A stretch of DNA of 12,194 nt from Bacteroidales bacterium (GTDB taxonomy: Bacteria > Bacteroidota > Bacteroidia > Bacteroidales > UBA10428), in NCBI GenBank assembly GCA_016935595.1, contig JAFGQQ010000363.1, positions 1 through 12,194 of the forward strand, written 5' to 3'. The position numbers and the translations under genes were made by a program. This document shows positions 7,801 through 12,194 of this stretch, one piece after another; within the stretch, counting starts at the first letter, position 1, and each line of letters opens with the position of its first letter. The notes beneath the pieces are model-generated. The model saw nothing but the letters and a program-made list of their open reading frames with translations. It had not been told where the DNA came from and ran no database searches.

Positions 7801-8130
7801 TCTTTCGTATAAGCACAGGCCGTTATTTGTTCCAATCCAAACATCGCCATTGCGATCGGTGTATAGTGTAATAATATTATTATGGGGTAAACTAGTGCTA
7901 TCGCCAGGGAAGGTTTTATAAGATTTAATATGATAGCCGTTATAACGGTTTAGGCCATCTTGTGTCCCTATCCAAATAAATCCGATAGAATCTTGAGTTA
8001 TACATGAAGTGTAACTGCTCGTGAGGTTCTCGTTTTCAGAAAAATCAATAAATTTCATTTCTAATTTCTGGACAAACGCTTGCTTTGTAAAAACGAGAAT
8101 AGCAAACAATATGAATAAATAATTTTTCAC
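4810..8130 (-). CDS. Membrane histidine kinase with 14 propeller repeats and Y_Y_Y domain (non-hybrid)
   Basis: A 1106-residue inner-membrane sensor kinase with its sensor in the periplasm. Residues 1-21 form a signal peptide. About 25-690 holds 14 two-component-regulator-propeller repeats (WIGTQDGLNRY, WIGTNNGLCLY, WIGSHMGGLQYF, WVGTGDGLNLY and others), i.e. two seven-bladed propellers. About 700-775 is Y_Y_Y. A PPWWKTWWFR motif precedes the single membrane helix (784-801). A coiled coil (about 805-875) leads to HisKA with His890 (IIAHDLRNP). HATPase_c (about 987-1104) shows the N-box DNAIKYT (Asn1008), the G1 box DTGIGM and a glycine-rich GSALGL lid. The protein ends there: classical Bacteroidota hybrid regulators continue with a receiver and an AraC-type HTH, both missing, so a separate response regulator is needed. 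The start codon is GTG (CAC at 8128-8130 on the plus strand). An in-frame stop lies four codons upstream and the next Met is residue 25, which would lose the signal peptide. The ligand is probably a glycan fragment (inference from the family and the neighbouring hydrolases). It is convergent with GH97 and divergent from the SpoIIE receptor. Confidence 0.92.
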   Translation of the reverse strand: MKNYLFILFAILVFTKQAFVQKLEMKFIDFSENENLTSSYTSCITQDSIGFIWIGTQDGLNRYNGYHIKSYKTFPGDSTSLPHNNIITLYTDRNGDVWIGTNNGLCLYERNYDTFKQIANEKLPSGLSEFTISCINENKNGIIHVSTLQSIYNYDLQNEKFIELIKIDKGEINKFIFDKKNNIWIGTIKEGGLLYYDLENEKIEKYFYDKNNKNSISDNSPMGIALKDSILWIATSGGGINSFNINTKTFKRYPVNDPYQINAKVAYIDNNKRIWTCDYVGLNLYDEKLDIFYSYIPDIDIKYSLKSSILSIFQDIQGNYWTLHSPGGIGLRIVPKGFNNFNEDKFWRPSNNNITAICEDGEGNLWLGNASNGVDIFCWKEKKIMTFNNQPDNKYSIGKGATLALFKDKDDIMWIGSHMGGLQYFDEKTKHFLAYLHDPDNPKSIANNDVRSITEDNHGNLWLVVHGKGIDKFDKEKQIFYHYNYEDNGLSNDWSFQVLHDSQENIWVATVWRLNLLKKGENTFHVFYFDENDTNSLSNDEITSLYEDSKNRIWVGTGDGLNLYNRGKNNFTRFTKGFANSHICAILEDNKNNIWVSTLSGLSVLNSKSKTVKNFDISDDLTSKEYNNRSCYKNNDKLFFGGINGVNYFNPDNIHYNTYIPKVVITNFKLFNEEVTEYNKNSVLKKHISVTEEITLEHKQNIITFEFVAINMIHPEKNQYAYIMEGFDNGWHYVGNKREATYTNLDPGNYVFKVKASNNDDYWNEKGTSIKLTILPPWWKTWWFRIILGIIILILLLTYNLTRTTQLRKQRLTLARQVKKRTTELREKNILLEDQKNDLDHAYKQLIERQERIQEQAEELKQQTENLSKANEELKLLNSTKDKLFSIIAHDLRNPFNSILGFSDILRDSYDELTNEEKLEIVDNINLSSRRVYDLLENLFKWARTQTDKIDYHPVKLSLNTLIKDIIYLLHNISDKKQIEIIFKESVEAEVFADEDMVRTIIRNLLDNAIKYTPRGGKIFVNVENLNDFSKITIQDTGIGMEKDTIENIFNLNHTDSRVGTEGEKGSALGLVLCKEFVERNNGKLNIESKPGQGSIFSFTLPLGKK

Positions 8131-8268
8131 AATTCCAATTTAGTGATTTATTTTATAAATTATTACTCCGGTATGTTTTTTTATATATTCTAATATGAAT
8201 TATTTGATATACTTAAGATAATATTTCATAAGGTGCTAATAAAATTATTTAAAACGCTTTTTATTCTC

Positions 8269-8282
8269 TAATAATATTATTA
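8269..8282. promoter_or_regulatory. 14-nt perfect palindrome, possible operator
   Basis: TAATAATATTATTA reads the same on both strands. It lies 83 bp before the start of the rightward receptor gene, between the two divergent genes, where a shared regulator could bind. In DNA this rich in A+T such palindromes also arise by chance, so the operator role is speculative. Confidence 0.25.
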
Positions 8283-8288
8283 ACTTAT

Positions 8289-8314
8289 ATAAAAGATATT
8301 TTAATAACTTTTAT
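8289..8314. promoter_or_regulatory. 7-bp inverted repeat with 12-nt spacer
   Basis: ATAAAAG (8289-8295) and CTTTTAT (8308-8314) are exact inverted copies separated by 12 bases and followed by a run of T's. The layout could be a dimeric regulator's binding site or a weak 5' leader hairpin about 50 bp before the receptor start. It is low-complexity sequence, so confidence is low. Confidence 0.25.
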
Positions 8315-8364
8315 TTTTTATAAACGTACAATTTTTATCTATTGTAATTATCAACTAATTGTAT

Positions 8365-11300
8365 ATGAACAGGTTTTATTCTATTTTATTATACATTAAG
8401 GTTTCTATTCTATTTGTATTATCAATTTCACAATTAAACGCACAACCAAAATCATTACAGTTTAAACACATTACTCCGGATGAAGGACTTTCCTCGTCAT
8501 CAGTTACCAGCATGATACAAGACAATAAAGATTTTTTATGGATAGGAACATACGACGGTCTTAACCGTTACGATGGATACGATTTGAAAGTATATAAAAA
8601 TATTTCCTTAGATTCAACAAGTTTAAATAATAATCTAATCTGGACTGTATTTGAAGATAGGCAAGGCATATTATTAGTTGGTACTTCTGGCGGATTAAGT
8701 TTATATAATAACGAGCAGGATAATTTTTATAATTATATGGATCATGAATCTTCACCATTATTCGGATTAGAAAATGCTGTAAAATGTATCACTGAGGATT
8801 CGTTAGGTAACCTATGGCTTGCATCTGAAATGGGTTTAATATATTTTAATCGTATGGATAATAAGATAGATCATTATGTTCATGATCCGGAAAATGAGAA
8901 TAGTTTAAGTAATACAAATGTTGAATATGTATTAATTGACAGTAAGAATAATATTTGGATTAATACCAGGGAAGGTTTAAACCTGTTTATTGAAGAAACA
9001 AAGAGTTTTATCAGAGTTGAAAATAAATCAAAAAATTCAATCAATATTTTAAATACTTTTTTTCTCGATAATGTTGAAGATGAACTTGGATATCTTTGGT
9101 TCGGAACCTATGACGGTTTATTTTGTATTCATATTGATGAAATTGAAAGCAGAAAATTTATTCATTATCAAAATGATCCGAATGATGACAGAAGTATTTC
9201 CGGGAATAGGGTTTTAAGCCTTTTTATTGACAATGAAAATAATTTATGGGCTGGCACAGAAAATAGCGGACTTAATTTATTTGACAGAAAGACTGGTAAA
9301 TTCTGGCGATATCGGTCTGAGGAAAATAATCCCAATAGTCTTAATAATGAATCCATTCATTCAATTTATCAGGATAATACAGGTAATTTATTAATTGGAA
9401 CATTTGCAGGTGGCATAAATATGGTAAAAAAATATAGCAATGCTATCATTCATTATCAGAGTCTTTCAGGAAATACAACAAGTTTAAGTAATAATTCAGT
9501 TACAATTTTTGTTCAAGATCATAAAGGAAAGATTTGGTTAGGAACTGATGGAGGAGGGCTTAATTTATTCGAAATTGATAAAGGTATTTTTACACGGTAT
9601 AATTCTGAAAATACTAATTTAAACAGTAATTCGGTTTTGTCAATTGTCGAAACTTCTGATAATGAAATTTGGTTTGGCACCTGGGCTGGTGGTCTGAATA
9701 AATTTAATTTGGCAAGCGGTTCATTTAAATCGTTCACTACTGAAAATAGTGAAATTAGTGATAATAATATTTTCCATGTGATGGAGGATAGCAAAGGAAT
9801 TCTTTGGTTAGGAAGTTTTCAGAATGGTTTAATTCGCTTTGATAAGAAAAAAAATATATTTAAAAAATATACCCTAAACGAGGGTTTGGCAAATAATATG
9901 GTAGTTGTTATTAAAGAAGATTCAGAAGGGAGGTTACATATTGGCACACCAAATGGTTATAGCGTTTTTGATCCTGAGGAAGAAAGCTTTATAAACTATT
10001 CACATGATCCGGATGATACAACTAGCATAAGTAATAATTCCATTCACGATATTGTAATTGAAAATGATACGGCAATTTGGTTTGGAACACAAAATGGTTT
10101 AGATCTATTTAATCCTGTTAAAAATATATTCAAACATTATTATGAGAAAGACGGGCTTCCTGATAATGTAATACAATCCATAGCTTTTGATAAAAATGGT
10201 ATGCTTTGGATAACCACAAACAGGGGAGTTTGTCGTTTCGATACTAAAAATGAAATTTATAAGAATTTTACAAAATCGGATGGCCTTCAGGGTAATGAGT
10301 TTAATCCCAAAAGTAGTTTAAATACTAAAGATGGAATAATGTTATTAGGTGGCAGAAAAGGTTTTAATGTAATTTATCCCGATAGAATCATAGAAAATAA
10401 GAATATTCCACATGTTATCATTACTGATTTTCGTATTTTCAATAAGCCAGTTAAAATTGGTGAAGAAGGTTCTCCTTTGCAAAAACATATTTCCGAAACT
10501 AAGGAATTAATATTATCCTATAAATTCTCTGTATTTACTTTTAGTTATGCTGCAATGGATTTTACTATGCCTGAAAAGAACCAGTATGCATATATAATGG
10601 AGAATTTTGAAAAAGAATGGAATTACGTAGGGAATAAACGTGAGGCTACCTATACAAATTTAAATGCAGGAGAATATATTTTCAGGGTAAAAGCTTCAAA
10701 TAATGACGGATTATGGAATAAGGAAGGAGTTTCAATAAAAATCAAGATACTTCCCCCATGGTGGAAGACCTGGTGGTTTAGAATTTCATTGGGTTTATTT
10801 ATAATAGGAAGTGCAATTTCATTTTATTTTTATAGAATTAATCAAATAAAAAGACAAAAAGAAGAACTCGAACATCAGGTTGCATTAAGAACTCATGAAT
10901 TGAAAGAAGCAAATGTTGAATTAAGAACCCAAAAAGAAGAAATTCTTGCTCAAAATGAAGAAATTCAACAGCAATCAGAAGAACTTGCTGCACAACGTGA
11001 TGCTGTTGAAGCACAAAACAAGGAAATTCAGGCTAAGAATAAGGAAATTTCAAAAGCTTATGATAATATAAGAATTATTAGTGAGTTTGGTCAGCGTATT
11101 ACAGCAACACTAAGGCTGGAAGCAATTAATACAATGATATATGATTATGTAAGTTCATTAATGGATACATCTGCATTTGGTATAGGGGTTTATAGTCAAA
11201 ATAAAGAATATATTGAATATGTTGGATATATGGAGAATGGAGTAAAACTACCACCATTCTATAATAAAATAAATGAAAAGAATAGTCTTTCGGTATGGTG

Positions 11301-12194
11301 TTTAAAAAATCGAAAAGAATTATTAATAAATGATTTCGATAAAGAATACAAAAATTACATTGATGCACGCATGAAGTACCATACCAAAAAGATACCGAGT
11401 TCATATATGTATGTTCCTTTAATTACTGAAAATAAACCGATTGGTGTTATTACTGCTCAAAGTTATAATAAGAATGCTTATACCCAAAAGGATCTTACAA
11501 CTCTTCAAAGCCTGGCTTCTTATATTTCAATTGCCCTGGATAATGCACATGTTTATGAAATTATAAACAAGCAAAACCAGCATATAAAAAGCAGCATTGA
11601 GTATGCAAAAACAATTCAGAATTCAATCTTGCCCATTGAGAAAAACGTTGGAAAATATTTCGAATCTTTAATTATTTATAAACCAAAAGATATTGTTTCT
11701 GGTGATTTTTACTGGTTTACTACAGAGAAAAACAAGGAAGGAAAAGAGCTGGTATTTTTTGCCGTAGTTGATTGTACTGGACATGGAGTTCCTGGAGCAT
11801 TTATGTCGCTTATAGGAAGCAGGTTGTTGAATGAAATAGTAAATCAAAAGCAAATATTAAATCCGGCACAAATTCTCGAGTTTTTAAATATTGGAATCCA
11901 GTTATCATTGAAACAAGACCAAACCGATAACAACGATGGCATGGATATTTGCCTGTGCAGATTTGAAAGAATAGAAAATGAAAAATATAAACTATTATTT
12001 TCAGGAGCTAAACGTCCCTTATATATTTATAAAAATGGAAATACTCAAATTCAACGTATTCCCGGAGCCAGAAAATCGATCGGAGGAATACGTGCAAAAC
12101 GAAGCAGATTGTTTTATACAAATAATGAGACTATAATTAGTAAAGGCGATATTATTTATTTAACAACCGATGGCTTTGTTGATCAAAATGCTCC
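8365..12194 (+). CDS. Propeller/Y_Y_Y membrane receptor with GAF and SpoIIE-type PP2C phosphatase output (3' end cut by window)
   Basis: 1276 complete codons without a stop before the window ends; the missing tail is probably several dozen residues. A signal peptide ends near Ala26 (QLNAQ). About 30-700 has 14 propeller repeats (WIGTYDGLNRYDG, WFGTWAGGLNKF, WLGTDGGGLNLF, WFGTQNGLDLF and others), two seven-bladed propellers in the periplasm. Y_Y_Y lies at about 716-792, then PPWWKTWWFR and one membrane helix (about 806-825). A Glu/Gln-rich coiled coil (826-900) leads to a GAF domain (about 905-1068). A linker IKSSIEYAKTIQ precedes a SpoIIE/PP2C domain from about 1105, with metal-binding aspartates visible at Asp1114 (SGDFYW), Asp1136 (VVDCTGHGVPGAFMS), Asp1194 (DGMDI) and Asp1269 (TTDGF). 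It would dephosphorylate Ser/Thr on a cytoplasmic partner, classically an anti-sigma-factor antagonist (STAS) protein; no such partner is in view. ATG 8365 is the first start after an in-frame stop at 8356-8358. The sensory half is a paralogue of that of the divergent histidine kinase. Confidence 0.92.
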   Translation, partial: MNRFYSILLYIKVSILFVLSISQLNAQPKSLQFKHITPDEGLSSSSVTSMIQDNKDFLWIGTYDGLNRYDGYDLKVYKNISLDSTSLNNNLIWTVFEDRQGILLVGTSGGLSLYNNEQDNFYNYMDHESSPLFGLENAVKCITEDSLGNLWLASEMGLIYFNRMDNKIDHYVHDPENENSLSNTNVEYVLIDSKNNIWINTREGLNLFIEETKSFIRVENKSKNSINILNTFFLDNVEDELGYLWFGTYDGLFCIHIDEIESRKFIHYQNDPNDDRSISGNRVLSLFIDNENNLWAGTENSGLNLFDRKTGKFWRYRSEENNPNSLNNESIHSIYQDNTGNLLIGTFAGGINMVKKYSNAIIHYQSLSGNTTSLSNNSVTIFVQDHKGKIWLGTDGGGLNLFEIDKGIFTRYNSENTNLNSNSVLSIVETSDNEIWFGTWAGGLNKFNLASGSFKSFTTENSEISDNNIFHVMEDSKGILWLGSFQNGLIRFDKKKNIFKKYTLNEGLANNMVVVIKEDSEGRLHIGTPNGYSVFDPEEESFINYSHDPDDTTSISNNSIHDIVIENDTAIWFGTQNGLDLFNPVKNIFKHYYEKDGLPDNVIQSIAFDKNGMLWITTNRGVCRFDTKNEIYKNFTKSDGLQGNEFNPKSSLNTKDGIMLLGGRKGFNVIYPDRIIENKNIPHVIITDFRIFNKPVKIGEEGSPLQKHISETKELILSYKFSVFTFSYAAMDFTMPEKNQYAYIMENFEKEWNYVGNKREATYTNLNAGEYIFRVKASNNDGLWNKEGVSIKIKILPPWWKTWWFRISLGLFIIGSAISFYFYRINQIKRQKEELEHQVALRTHELKEANVELRTQKEEILAQNEEIQQQSEELAAQRDAVEAQNKEIQAKNKEISKAYDNIRIISEFGQRITATLRLEAINTMIYDYVSSLMDTSAFGIGVYSQNKEYIEYVGYMENGVKLPPFYNKINEKNSLSVWCLKNRKELLINDFDKEYKNYIDARMKYHTKKIPSSYMYVPLITENKPIGVITAQSYNKNAYTQKDLTTLQSLASYISIALDNAHVYEIINKQNQHIKSSIEYAKTIQNSILPIEKNVGKYFESLIIYKPKDIVSGDFYWFTTEKNKEGKELVFFAVVDCTGHGVPGAFMSLIGSRLLNEIVNQKQILNPAQILEFLNIGIQLSLKQDQTDNNDGMDICLCRFERIENEKYKLLFSGAKRPLYIYKNGNTQIQRIPGARKSIGGIRAKRSRLFYTNNETIISKGDIIYLTTDGFVDQNA

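Larger units (their letters stand above)
8131..8364. promoter_or_regulatory. Divergent intergenic region between the two receptor genes
   Basis: These 234 bp, almost all A+T, must hold the promoters of both receptor genes because the genes point away from each other. I searched both strands by eye for the Bacteroidota TAnnTTTG / TTTG pair and found no convincing match; a lone TTTG occurs near 8206. Two dyad symmetries lie in the half nearer the rightward gene and are listed separately. No small gene is evident. An in-frame TAA at 8356-8358 shortly before ATG 8365 fixes that start. Confidence 0.5.

Noticed and set aside
8056..8058. Internal Met (residue 25 of the kinase) as the true start instead of GTG 8130
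   Set aside because: Starting there would remove a good signal peptide needed to export the propeller domain, so the GTG start is preferred.
8500..10380. Regularly spaced similar DNA words suggesting tandem repeats or a CRISPR-like array
   Set aside because: The periodicity is that of the protein's propeller blades; the DNA units are divergent and lie in an uninterrupted reading frame.
9168..11853. Several minus-strand open frames of 60-92 residues
   Set aside because: All lie opposite the long receptor gene, have low-complexity Leu/Ser/Phe-rich translations typical of antisense AT-rich coding DNA, and show no domain or start context.

Overview
The window looks like a chromosomal piece from a Bacteroidota bacterium. 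The grounds are an AT-rich coding style, translation starts preceded by A-rich stretches rather than Shine-Dalgarno sequences, polysaccharide-type glycoside hydrolases (GH2, GH97), and two very large membrane receptors of the 'two-component regulator propeller + Y_Y_Y' type that this phylum uses to sense carbohydrates. I cannot place it below phylum. No SusC/SusD pair, transposase, integrase, tRNA, rRNA or CRISPR array is visible.

Left half (99-4643, plus strand): an exported GH2 enzyme (beta-galactosidase/beta-glycosidase type, with a PA14 domain nested in its Ig-like domain) is followed after 81 bp by a probable lipoprotein of family GH97. The GH97 residues point to the retaining, alpha-galactosidase-like branch. 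The pair probably belongs to one transcription unit that removes terminal sugars from a glycan at the cell surface or in the periplasm; galactose-type substrates are an inference.

Convergent gap (4644-4809): only 166 bp but unusual. It holds a GC-rich island (about 59 % G+C by hand count, against 25 % in adjacent coding DNA) full of inverted repeats. A stem-loop straddles the GH97 stop codon, and a clean bidirectional terminator serves the two converging genes.

Right half: two giant receptors are encoded divergently around a 234-bp AT-rich intergenic region with dyad symmetries. The leftward gene (4810-8130) has 14 propeller repeats, Y_Y_Y, one membrane helix, a coiled coil and a HisKA/HATPase_c kinase. 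It lacks the receiver and AraC-type DNA-binding domains of the classical hybrid regulators. The rightward gene (8365 to beyond the right edge) has the same exterior half, again 14 repeats plus Y_Y_Y, but its cytoplasmic part is a coiled coil, a GAF domain and a SpoIIE/PP2C-type phosphatase. Over a 43-residue stretch of Y_Y_Y the two proteins agree at 33 positions by hand count, so they are paralogues in their sensory part with different outputs.

Working picture (inference): the two receptors read related glycan signals. One passes them by histidine phosphorylation to a response regulator outside the window, the other by serine/threonine dephosphorylation, perhaps of an anti-sigma-factor antagonist. 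The neighbouring glycoside hydrolases may be among the targets. This divergent kinase/phosphatase receptor pair is the most interesting item here.
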